From Microbacterium sp. 5K110 (lineage in GTDB: Bacteria; Actinomycetota; Actinomycetes; Actinomycetales; Microbacteriaceae): 44,017 nt of DNA. The stretch is taken from the NCBI RefSeq assembly GCF_005774735.1, contig NZ_VBUM01000021.1, positions 1-44,017 on the forward strand, read 5' to 3'. The translations under genes were made by a program, and so were the position numbers. Shown here one piece after another: positions 32,410 to 38,779 of the stretch (within the stretch, counting starts at the first letter, position 1; every line of letters begins with the position of its first letter). The notes under the pieces were generated by a model, which saw only the letters and a program-made list of their open reading frames with translations, was not told the origin of the DNA and searched no databases.

Positions 32410-33633
32410 TTACAGAGTGGTGACGACGGTACCTGCTGGTTTGTACAGCACAGCCAAGGCGGTAACGCCGACGATGGCGAATCCGAGCAGCGCGCTAGCC
32501 GCGATGGGCAGTCCAATGACACCGAGCCAGCCCGCGATCGGGTAGCTAACCAGAAAGCAGCCGTGCGAAAGTGCGAATTGTGCGGTGTATACCAGGTTGC
32601 GGTTAGCGGGGGTGGACGCGTCGGCTAGAAGCCGTGACGAAGGGGTGTTAATCAGCGAGGTACTGGCACCGAGCAACGCCCAGGTGGCAAGCAGCATCCA
32701 CCAGCCCTCTCCCGTGGTCGTGGCGATAATCGTCATCGCGATGGCCGCGATCAGACCCGAAACAAGCGTCCAGGCACCGATGCTCATGGCGCACAAGACA
32801 CCGATGCGGTCGACGATCCACGGGACGTTGAGGGCAATGATCAGGGAACCGACCCCATACGCGCCGAGGGCGAGGGCGAGGGCGGTGTCATCCAGGTCGA
32901 ACACGCCTTTGGTGTAGACGACGGAGTTGACCAGGACGATAGCGGTGCCGGCCGCGACGACCACGTTGGCGGCCATCAGGAAGCGGAGGCTGGGCGTGCG
33001 GGCGAACACGCGCAGCCCGGTTGGCAGCCGCTCCCAGAACGTGCCGGTGGACGCATCGGGTACGTGTGCGGGAAGGCGGGCGATGAGGACGAGGGTGGCG
33101 GAGGCGGCGAAGCCGACGGCGGTGCCCACGAACAGGTTGTTGTAGCTGATCACGGCAAGTAGGGCTGCGGCGATGACGGGGCTGAGGATCGAGTCGAGAT
33201 CGTAGGCGAGGCGTGACAGCGCGAGGGCACGAGTGTACTGCTGGGGGTCGGGCAGCACGCTCGGGATGAGTGATTGGAAGGCGGGGGTGAAGGTCGCGGA
33301 CGCGGACTGCAGCACGAACACGAGCACGTAGATCTGCCAGGTGTCCTGGACGAAGGGCAGGGTGAACGCGATCGCGAGTCGAACGGCGTCGGCGCCGACC
33401 AGAACGGCCTTCTTGGGGAGCCTGTCCACGAGCGCTGCAACCAGGGGTGCGACGCCGACGTAGGCGACCATCTTGATCGTCAACGCGGTGCCGAGCACCG
33501 ATCCGGCGGCATCTCCGGCGATCTCGAACGCGAGCAGTCCGAGGGCAACGGTGAGCAGGCCGGTGCCGACAAGGGCGATGACCTGGGCGAAGAACAGCGC
33601 CCGGTAGGTGCCGTTGCGTAAGACGGTGATCAT
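32410..33633 (-). CDS. MFS exporter, NreB/NrsD-like (nickel/cobalt resistance)
   Basis: A 407-residue membrane protein with about 12 hydrophobic segments over its whole length and the short loops of the major facilitator superfamily. The start RNGTYRALFFAQVIALVGTG, and the LQSASATFTPAFQSLIP and YTRALALSRLAYDL segments, recall NreB/NrsD-type nickel exporters; this is from memory and moderate. ATG 33633 overlaps the stop of the upstream ArsR gene by four bases, so sensor and exporter are one unit. Because the sensor carries a Ni/Co site, the substrate is probably nickel and/or cobalt. No histidine-rich tail is present, unlike some nickel exporters. Confidence 0.85.
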   Translation of the reverse strand: MITVLRNGTYRALFFAQVIALVGTGLLTVALGLLAFEIAGDAAGSVLGTALTIKMVAYVGVAPLVAALVDRLPKKAVLVGADAVRLAIAFTLPFVQDTWQIYVLVFVLQSASATFTPAFQSLIPSVLPDPQQYTRALALSRLAYDLDSILSPVIAAALLAVISYNNLFVGTAVGFAASATLVLIARLPAHVPDASTGTFWERLPTGLRVFARTPSLRFLMAANVVVAAGTAIVLVNSVVYTKGVFDLDDTALALALGAYGVGSLIIALNVPWIVDRIGVLCAMSIGAWTLVSGLIAAIAMTIIATTTGEGWWMLLATWALLGASTSLINTPSSRLLADASTPANRNLVYTAQFALSHGCFLVSYPIAGWLGVIGLPIAASALLGFAIVGVTALAVLYKPAGTVVTTL

Positions 33634-34010
33634 GGCGCCACAGGGCGGCTGGCGTCGGCTCCGGCGTGGTGGTGCGGGGCGGCGCCACCGAGGGAGTGCT
33701 CGGCTTGGAAGATCGCGTCCGTGACCAGCTGGCGCGCGTGTTCGTCGGCGAGGGCGTAGAACACGCGGGTGCCGTCTTGTCGGGTGGTGACCATACGGGC
33801 CAGGCGCAGCTTGGCGAGATGCTGGGAGACGGCGGCGGGTGACTTGTCGACGATGTCGGCGATGTGGTTCACGGACAACTCCCCGGCTCCCTCGAGCGCG
33901 AGGATGATCCGCACGCGGGTGGCGTCAGCGAGCATCGCGAAGACCTCGACGGCGAGCTCTACGTAGAGGCTGTCGGGGTCGCGGCCGCATGTCACGTTAT
34001 CTGCATTCAT
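33630..34010 (-). CDS. ArsR/SmtB-family Ni/Co sensor, KmtR-like
   Basis: A 126-residue winged-helix repressor. Seen: the ArsR helix-turn-helix with DATRVRIILAL and SPAAVSQHLAKLRLARMV (57-74). The C-terminal residues H91, E104, H105, H113 and H114 have exactly the spacing of the KmtR metal ligands (H88, E101, H102, H110, H111). There is no CxC arsenic site. Known: KmtR of Mycobacterium tuberculosis releases DNA on nickel or cobalt and controls a CDF exporter. It is coupled to the MFS exporter and sits near a CDF gene. A perfect dyad (33999-34018) spans its start codon, suggesting autoregulation. ATG 34010 is the only plausible start. Confidence 0.92.
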   Translation of the reverse strand: MNADNVTCGRDPDSLYVELAVEVFAMLADATRVRIILALEGAGELSVNHIADIVDKSPAAVSQHLAKLRLARMVTTRQDGTRVFYALADEHARQLVTDAIFQAEHSLGGAAPHHHAGADASRPVAP

Positions 34011-34031
34011 ACGCAGATTCTTCCATATGGA
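33999..34031 (-). promoter_or_regulatory. Candidate ArsR/KmtR operator over the start codon
   Basis: ATCTGC (33999-34004) and GCAGAT (34013-34018) are perfect inverted repeats with an 8-base spacer, straddling the ATG at 34008-34010. A second perfect palindrome, TCCATATGGA, lies at 34022-34031. Operators of ArsR proteins are dyads near the promoter, so these fit autorepression. An operator across the start codon hints at a leaderless or very short leader mRNA. Confidence 0.5.
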
Positions 34032-34058
34032 GGGATGGCTCGCCGCTGACGATGATGC

Positions 34059-34664
34059 TCAGTCGAGGTGGCGGGCGCGGTGCAGGAGCGCGTCCATGCC
34101 GAATTCAAGGTGTGCGGCGGCGTTGTCGTCGAGGAAGAGATCGCGGACGCTGGTGAGTGCGGGGAACGAATGTGCGGCGAGTTCCTGCTCGAAGCGGTGG
34201 GCGCCGTCCTCGGGGGTGGTCTGTTCTTCGTGGACGAGTCCGACCACGAGGTAGTTGAGGCTCCAGAAGGTGGTGACGGCGAGGTCGGGGTCGACGCCGG
34301 CATCGAGCAGCGCGGCAATCACCGCCTCCCCTAGCCGCAGGGTGTTGGTTTCGGAGACCCTCGTACCCGAGACGAGATGTGCGCCGTCGCGGTGGTTCAG
34401 AAGGACCTGGCGGTAGCGGCGGAAGATCTCTTTGACCCGGTCGATCGGCGGGTGTGGGAGGTCGTCGAAGGAGAGCTCGCCGAGAATGGCGTCTGCCATC
34501 AGGTCGAAGAGGCGCGCTTTGCTCCCCACCTGCAGCGACACCGAGTTGAGGTGAACGTCGAGATGTCGGGCGATCCCACGGAGGGTGATGGCGTCCGCCC
34601 CGCCGCGATCGAGCAGGGCCAAGGCGGCGTGGATGACGTCGCGGCGGGATAGTCGGTCGGCCAC
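34059..34664 (-). CDS. TetR-family regulator of the CDF exporter
   Basis: A 201-residue TetR-type repressor. Seen: the N-terminal helix-turn-helix with SRRDVIHAALALLDRGGADA and TLRGIARHLDVHLNSVSLQV (27-46), then a helical ligand domain like the tetracycline-repressor C-terminal type, with several histidines (HPP near 76, HRDGAHLV near 91-98, HEE near 145) that could bind metal. It is divergent from the CDF gene across a 93-base gap holding three near-identical 15-base palindromes, so it very likely represses itself and the exporter. The ArsR gene follows 48 bases downstream on the same strand. The inducer is unknown; the CDF substrate metal is the simplest guess. No tetracycline resistance gene is present. 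Confidence 0.88.
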   Translation of the reverse strand: MADRLSRRDVIHAALALLDRGGADAITLRGIARHLDVHLNSVSLQVGSKARLFDLMADAILGELSFDDLPHPPIDRVKEIFRRYRQVLLNHRDGAHLVSGTRVSETNTLRLGEAVIAALLDAGVDPDLAVTTFWSLNYLVVGLVHEEQTTPEDGAHRFEQELAAHSFPALTSVRDLFLDDNAAAHLEFGMDALLHRARHLD

Positions 34665-34681
34665 AGGTCTCTCCTCCGAGC

Positions 34682-34743
34682 TTGGTCAGTGACCAACACT
34701 GTAGTATCTTGGTCACCGATCAAGGAAATTGGTCACTGACCAA
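34682..34743. promoter_or_regulatory. Three TetR operators (15-bp palindromes)
   Basis: TTGGTCAGTGACCAA (34682-34696) and TTGGTCACTGACCAA (34729-34743) are perfect odd palindromes. TTGGTCACCGATCAA (34709-34723) is an imperfect third copy. Start-to-start spacings are 27 and 20 bases. They fill the intergenic region between the divergent TetR and CDF genes, covering where both promoters must lie. The right-hand copy ends 14 bases before the CDF start, with the AAGGAG ribosome site in between. Confidence 0.9.
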
Positions 34744-34757
34744 GTAAGGAGTGGGAC

Positions 34758-35699
34758 ATGGGTGCGGGTCACAACCACGGTGCACCGACTACCGAGGCAG
34801 GAGCGCCCGGGGATCACCGAGCACGACTGTGGATCGCGTTCGGCCTGACGGCGACGATCGTGATCGCGCAGGCGATCGGTTCCATCGTCACCGGCAGCCT
34901 GGCGCTGCTGACGGACACCGCACACGCGATCACCGACGCGTCCGGTCTGCTGGTCGCGCTGATCGCGGCGACGCTGATGCTGCGGCCGGCTAATCCGAAG
35001 CGGACCTGGGGATTCCGACGCATCGAGGTGATCGCCGCACTCGGGCAGGCCGCACTGCTGCTGGTGGTGGGCACTTACGCCGCCGTCGAAGGTATCCGAC
35101 GCCTGTTCGAGCCGCCGGAGGTCGCCGCGGGAGAGATGCTCGTGTTCGGCATCGTCGGCCTCGCGGCGAATGTGATCGCGATCGTGATCCTCTCCTCGAG
35201 CCGCGGCGCGAACTTCAATATGCGGGCAGCGTTCCTGGAGGTGATCAACGATGCACTCGGCTCGCTCGGGGTGATCGTGGCCGCGATTGTGATCGCCACG
35301 ACCGGGTTCCAGCAGGCCGACGCGATTGCAGGGCTCCTGATCGCGGGACTGATCGTGCCGCGCGCGATCATTTTGATGCGCGACACCACCCGGGTGCTCA
35401 TGGAGTTCACCCCTGCCGGGCTCGACTTGGACGAGGTACGCCGGCACATCCTTGAGCTCGAACACGTCACCGACGTGCACGACCTGCACGCATCGACGGT
35501 CGCCACTGGCCTGCCCACCCTGACCGCGCATGTGGTGGTCGAGGATGAGTGCTTCACCGACGGGCATGCCGCGGAGGTGTTGCACGAGGTACGCGAATGC
35601 GTGGCCGGTCACTTCCCGGTGTCGATTCAGCACTCGACCTTCCAGATCGAGACCGCGCACCTCACCGAGGACGAGCCAGCCCTTGTCCGCCACCGCTGA
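34758..35699 (+). CDS. Cation diffusion facilitator (CDF) metal exporter
   Basis: A 313-residue CDF/CzcD-type exporter in the cytoplasmic membrane. Seen: a short His-rich N-terminus (GHNHG), six hydrophobic segments, the transport-site half H56-x3-D60 in the second (DTAHAITD), and E161-x3-D165 in the fifth (LEVINDALGS). A cytoplasmic ferredoxin-like domain with HDLHAST follows. Most Zn/Co CDFs have H where E161 stands; I believe E occurs in other actinobacterial CDFs, and it may shift metal preference. Known: CDFs exchange divalent metal for protons. ATG 34758 has AAGGAG upstream. Control is by the divergent TetR through three operators. Metal specificity (Zn, Co, Ni or Cd) is not resolved. 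Confidence 0.9.
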   Translation: MGAGHNHGAPTTEAGAPGDHRARLWIAFGLTATIVIAQAIGSIVTGSLALLTDTAHAITDASGLLVALIAATLMLRPANPKRTWGFRRIEVIAALGQAALLLVVGTYAAVEGIRRLFEPPEVAAGEMLVFGIVGLAANVIAIVILSSSRGANFNMRAAFLEVINDALGSLGVIVAAIVIATTGFQQADAIAGLLIAGLIVPRAIILMRDTTRVLMEFTPAGLDLDEVRRHILELEHVTDVHDLHASTVATGLPTLTAHVVVEDECFTDGHAAEVLHEVRECVAGHFPVSIQHSTFQIETAHLTEDEPALVRHR

Positions 35700-35744
35700 G
35701 CCGGGCCCCCCAGCGCCGCGGTAGCGGTCGGCGGAGGAAGGGTG

Positions 35745-36149
35745 TCAGAGCGTCGCGAGCAGGTTAGTGCAGGCCTGTTCACAGCGGCGGCAGGCGTCGG
35801 CGCAGACCCGGCAGTGCTCGTGCATGTCCGCGTGGGTGTCGCACTCGGCGGCGCATGCGGCGCACGCTGCGCGCAACGCCTCCAGCGCGGCACGAAGCAC
35901 GGTGGTGTCCGTGCCGGTGTGGCGAGAGAGCAGGCGCGCGGTGGTGTCGCAGAGGTCGGCGCAATCCTGGTTCAGACGGATGCAGGTGGTCAGATCGGCG
36001 ACCATCTCCTCGCTGAGACAGGCGTCGGCGCAGGTCGTACAAGCCTGGCCGCACTCGAGGCACGCGTCGATACAGGCCAGGAGCGCGTCTCGGTTGGCGA
36101 TGTCGTTGGCTCGGGGGTGGGTGTCGAACATTTGGGCGGTGACGGTCAC
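35745..36149 (-). CDS. Four-helix-bundle copper storage protein (DUF326)
   Basis: A 134-residue Csp-like protein. Seen: cysteines repeat along amphipathic helices in C-x3-C and C-x2-C patterns (DACLECGQACTTCADACL, 29-46; DCADLCD; AACAACAAECD; CRVCADACRRCEQAC), with histidines near HADMHEH; this is the DUF326 pattern. Known: Csp proteins bind many Cu(I) ions inside a four-helix bundle and buffer or store copper. No signal peptide is evident, so it is probably cytosolic. GTG 36149 has AAGGAG upstream. It is divergent from the DUF6153-like gene and converges on the CDF gene. A copper operator is suspected in the divergent gap. Confidence 0.93.
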   Translation of the reverse strand: MTVTAQMFDTHPRANDIANRDALLACIDACLECGQACTTCADACLSEEMVADLTTCIRLNQDCADLCDTTARLLSRHTGTDTTVLRAALEALRAACAACAAECDTHADMHEHCRVCADACRRCEQACTNLLATL

Positions 36150-36208
36150 GGCCTTCTCCTTTGAATCGGTGAGGGGGTTACGTTACGTCGCTGTTCCGGA
36201 TGCCGGCG

Positions 36209-36234
36209 ACCCCCTTGGGTTACGGTGCGGGGGT
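36209..36234. promoter_or_regulatory. Candidate copper-responsive operator between divergent genes
   Basis: ACCCCC (36209-36214) is inverted as GGGGGT (36229-36234), continuing into ATGGTA. G-tract dyads ending in GGGGTAT are typical of CsoR sites, though the spacer here is longer than usual. It lies in the gap between the divergent DUF326 and DUF6153-like genes, where shared copper control would make sense. Confidence 0.35.
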
Positions 36235-36260
36235 ATGGTACGGACGGTAGGCTGGACGGG

Positions 36261-36686
36261 ATGATCGGCCTGTCCGCGTTGCGCCTGCGGCTGCCGCACC
36301 CGGTGCGGTGGCTGGTTGCCGTGTGCTTCGCTGCAGCGGTCATCGTCGGGTTGATGGGGATGCACACGATCTCCTCGGGACACACCGCCCCTACGACCTC
36401 GGAGAATGTCGAGATGCCGGGCGGGGCACCTCACCACTCGTCGGCGCCCGCGACCGGCGATGAGGATGCGGAGGCGTGCGCGTCGTGCAGCCCGAGCGGG
36501 GGCCATGACGTTCTGATGATGATGTGCGTGCTGGCGTTGCTGGCAGCCGCCCTCGTGCTGCTGGTCCCCCGCGCCGCATGGTCGTCTGTGTGGGAGCGGC
36601 ATGCATTGCGTCCGCCGGTGACGCGGTGCCGGCCGGCCCCGGACCGGCCTCCCTCACTCCTGGAGCTGTCGATCAGCCGAACGTGA
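36261..36686 (+). CDS. DUF6153-like small membrane protein
   Basis: A 141-residue protein with an N-terminal membrane segment (VRWLVAVCFAAAVIVGLMGM, about 15-34), an extracytoplasmic Met/His/Cys-bearing loop (EMPGGAPHHSS, then EACASCSPSGGHD), and a second segment (VLMMMCVLALLAAALVLLV). The pattern recalls the DUF6153 family found in actinobacterial copper clusters; this is from memory. ATG 36261 is chosen over upstream codons because it begins just before the membrane helix. It is the first gene of a plus-strand set with the DUF305 and BNR-type lipoproteins. The His/Met/Cys loop could bind Cu(I) outside the membrane. Function is unknown. Confidence 0.7.
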   Translation: MIGLSALRLRLPHPVRWLVAVCFAAAVIVGLMGMHTISSGHTAPTTSENVEMPGGAPHHSSAPATGDEDAEACASCSPSGGHDVLMMMCVLALLAAALVLLVPRAAWSSVWERHALRPPVTRCRPAPDRPPSLLELSISRT

Positions 36687-36765
36687 CACGCACTGTCCCT
36701 GCCCTCTGGGGCGGGGGTGAGGTTCATTGCCCGTACGCGGGTTTCACGAGTGTTTGAGAGGACTG

Positions 36766-37377
36766 ATGATGAACAAGAAGATGCGTTTGGCAGCGGTCGC
36801 GGCCGTACCGCTGGCAGCGGTGCTGTTCCTGGCCGGCTGCGCGGACAACGGAGGCAGCATGCCTGGAATGGATCATGGTGGGTCGTCGTCGGCCCCGTCG
36901 GAATCGGCGGAGGCGGACTTCAACATGGCGGATTCGATGTTCGCGATGATGATGATCCCGCATCACGAGCAGGCCGTCGAGATGAGCGACATGATCCTCG
37001 CCAAGAGCGACGTTGATCAGCGGGTGCTGGATCTGGCTCAGCAGATCAAGGACGCCCAGCAGCCGGAGATCGAGACGATGCAGGGATGGCTCGCCGAGTG
37101 GGGCGTGTCCAGTGACGACATGGACATGGGTGAGATGGAGCACGGCGGCGGGATGATGTCTGACGAGGACATGGCGGCGCTGGAGTCGGCGTCCGGGGCC
37201 GAGGCGGCACCCCTGTTCCTGGAGCAGATGATCGCCCACCACCAGGGGGCGATCGAGATGGCCGAGACCGAACTCGCCAACGGGAAGAACGCGGACGCGT
37301 TGGCGCTCGCGCAAGCCGTGGTCGATACACAGTCCGCGGAGATCGAGACCATGCAGGATCTGCTCGGCCAGCTCTGA
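36766..37377 (+). CDS. DUF305 copper-related lipoprotein
   Basis: A 203-residue lipoprotein. Seen: an N-terminal signal with lipobox LAGC at about 20-23, a flexible Ser/Gly linker with MPGMDHGG, then two DUF305 four-helix repeats marked by MMIPHHEQAVEMS (about 62-74) and QMIAHHQGAIEMAE. Met- and His-rich segments (DDMDMGEMEHGGGMM) follow the first repeat. Known: DUF305/CopM-type proteins bind Cu(I)/Ag(I) outside the membrane. ATG 36766 is the first of two adjacent ATGs with GAGAGGA upstream. A strong hairpin at 37390-37427 follows. It is probably co-transcribed with the DUF6153-like gene 79 bases upstream. Confidence 0.92.
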   Translation: MMNKKMRLAAVAAVPLAAVLFLAGCADNGGSMPGMDHGGSSSAPSESAEADFNMADSMFAMMMIPHHEQAVEMSDMILAKSDVDQRVLDLAQQIKDAQQPEIETMQGWLAEWGVSSDDMDMGEMEHGGGMMSDEDMAALESASGAEAAPLFLEQMIAHHQGAIEMAETELANGKNADALALAQAVVDTQSAEIETMQDLLGQL

Positions 37378-37389
37378 GCCCGATCCGTC

Positions 37390-37427
37390 GAGTGGGGGCG
37401 CCGCTGCCATGCGCGGTGCCCCCACTC
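37390..37427 (+). terminator. Strong hairpin after DUF305 gene
   Basis: GAGTGGGGGC (37390-37399) pairs exactly with GCCCCCACTC (37418-37427), with further partial pairing inside the loop. Two Ts follow. It lies 13 bases after the DUF305 stop and 22 bases before the next start, so it is a likely terminator or attenuator separating the lipoprotein genes. Confidence 0.7.
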
Positions 37428-37448
37428 TTCGAACGCGGAGGTACGCGT

Positions 37449-38288
37449 ATGCACGTCCATACGAAGACACTGGCGGCGGGCGCCGCTGCTTCCGCCCTCC
37501 TGATGCTGGCGGGGTGCGCGGACACTCCGACGTCGCCGCCGGCTGGGGACGGGCGCACCGGGGTACCGAGCCATGTCCACGCGGTGGTCGTCGCCCCGGA
37601 CACTGACCAGCTTCTCCTGGGAACGCATGAAGGCATCTACGAGGTCACCGACACCGGGGAGTGGGGTGGCCGGGTCAGCACGGACAGCTTCGACGCGATG
37701 GGACTCACCGCCACTTCGCAGACACTGATCGCGTCCGGTCACCCCGGCCCCGGAAGCCCCGCCGAGTGGGGGGCACCGAACCTGGGCGTGATGCGCAGCA
37801 CCGACGCAGGGGTGAGTTGGGAGTCGGTGGTGTTCGGTGGGGAGAAAGACTTCCACGCCCTCGCCGCCGGCGCCGATGACACGGTGTACGCCATCGCCAC
37901 GGACGTCAGCGACGTGATCCGCAGCGACGACGCCGGGCTGACCTGGGAACCTACCGGTGCGGATCTGGTAGCGGCCAGTCTCGCCGTCGACGGTCGCGGA
38001 CGGGTGATCGCGGCCACCGAAGAGGGTGTGCAGATCAGCACGGACGGCGGTGCGTCCTTCGCGGCGTGGCCCGAAGCGCCGCTGCTGTACACGTTGGGGG
38101 CTGCGGCCGACCGGACTCAGGTGGTCGGTGTCGGCACCGATGGGCAGATTTGGGTGACCGGAGCCGGTGCCGCGAGCTGGGAGCCGGCAGGTCGCGTGGA
38201 CGGCCGGGTGCAGGCGGTCGGTATGGACGCCGCGGGCCGCATCGTGATCGTCGACGAGACCAGCGGCATCACGATTCTGCCCGGATAG
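37449..38288 (+). CDS. BNR/sialidase-fold lipoprotein of the F510_1955 type
   Basis: A 279-residue lipoprotein. Seen: a signal with lipobox LAGC at about 17-20 (ALLMLAGCAD) and then repeated beta-propeller blades with Asp-box-like motifs (STDAGVSWES, SDDAGLTWEP, STDGGASFAAW). Known: proteins with this layout are annotated as F510_1955-family glycosylhydrolases or exo-alpha-sialidase-like and are often found in actinobacterial metal-resistance clusters; no sugar hydrolysis is established for them. Catalytic sialidase residues are not evident. ATG 37449 has GGAGG upstream. The product is anchored outside the membrane; it may be a scaffold or metal-stress sensor, but this is unproven. A GCCC/GGGC hairpin follows the stop. 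Confidence 0.82.
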   Translation: MHVHTKTLAAGAAASALLMLAGCADTPTSPPAGDGRTGVPSHVHAVVVAPDTDQLLLGTHEGIYEVTDTGEWGGRVSTDSFDAMGLTATSQTLIASGHPGPGSPAEWGAPNLGVMRSTDAGVSWESVVFGGEKDFHALAAGADDTVYAIATDVSDVIRSDDAGLTWEPTGADLVAASLAVDGRGRVIAATEEGVQISTDGGASFAAWPEAPLLYTLGAAADRTQVVGVGTDGQIWVTGAGAASWEPAGRVDGRVQAVGMDAAGRIVIVDETSGITILPG

Positions 38289-38317
38289 CCCGCCGGGCAC
38301 GCGACGGGCCGTATGCG

Positions 38318-38388
38318 AGGTGCCTACGGGAGTCGAACCCGTCTAGACGGCTTTGCAGGCCGTTGCCTGACCGCTCGGCCAAGGCACC
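38318..38388 (-). tRNA. tRNA-Cys (anticodon GCA)
   Basis: On the minus strand the sequence folds as a 71-base tRNA: acceptor stem GGTGCCT/AGGCACC, D-arm with GCCGAGCGGTCAGGC, anticodon stem ACGGC/GCCGT around CTGCAAA (anticodon GCA), and T-arm CGGGTTCGACTCCCG. The discriminator base is U, the identity element of tRNA-Cys. CCA is not encoded. It lies between the convergent BNR lipoprotein gene and csoR, inside the metal-resistance block. Confidence 0.95.
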
Positions 38389-38427
38389 GAGTGTCCCCTT
38401 ACCGGGGACGTGGACGCAGCAGCGTGG

Positions 38428-38471
38428 GATCGCCCGTCTGGTCCGGTTAGGACCGGACCAGACGGGCGATC
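38428..38471 (-). terminator. 20-bp perfect hairpin across the csoR stop codon
   Basis: Two 20-base arms, 38428-38447 and 38452-38471, are exact reverse complements with a four-base TAGG loop. The csoR stop codon (38447-38449) falls at the loop edge. No T-run follows on the csoR strand. It is a likely terminator of the copper operon and would shield the tRNA-Cys gene from read-through. Confidence 0.75.
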
Positions 38472-38761
38472 GCGTCGCTGGCTTCCTTGATCTTCTGCTC
38501 CGCCTGGTCACCCTCCATGCGCGCCGCGTCGAGCACGCAGTGTTTCAGGTGGTCGTCAAGCAGCCCGACGGCCACGGCCTGCAGGGCGCTGGTCAGAGCG
38601 CTGATCTGGGTGAGGATGTCGATGCAGTACTTCTCTTCATCGACCATCTTCGAGATGCCCCGCGCTTGACCTTCGATCCGCTTGAGCCGGTTCAGGTATC
38701 GGTCTTTGTCGGTGATGTACCCGTGGGGGGCGTGAGCGGTGTCGGGTGCGGGTGTGGTCAT
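38447..38761 (-). CDS. csoR: CsoR-family copper-sensing repressor
   Basis: A 104-residue DUF156/CsoR repressor, all helical. Seen: RLKRIEGQARGISKMVDEE (25-43), and the Cu(I) ligand set C46, H71, C75 (the C-H-C signature in YCIDIL and DDHLKHC). Known: apo-CsoR binds G-tract dyads and lets go when Cu(I) binds. It is the last gene of the minus-strand operon YHS protein, FAD oxidoreductase, CopB ATPase, CsoR, starting 18 bases after copB; a candidate operator is upstream of the operon at 42536-42552. RcnR/FrmR relatives are less likely given the exact C-H-C set. Confidence 0.93.
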   Translation of the reverse strand: MTTPAPDTAHAPHGYITDKDRYLNRLKRIEGQARGISKMVDEEKYCIDILTQISALTSALQAVAVGLLDDHLKHCVLDAARMEGDQAEQKIKEASDAIARLVRS

Positions 38762-38779
38762 GGCCGGGTTCCTTCGGGT

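Noticed and set aside
33630..34010. Arsenic sensor
   Set aside because: There is no CxC motif or ars gene; the C-terminal H/E/H/H/H set matches the Ni/Co sensor KmtR.
34059..34664. Tetracycline resistance regulation
   Set aside because: The regulator is TetR-like, but its divergent partner is a CDF metal exporter and no tet efflux or protection gene is present.
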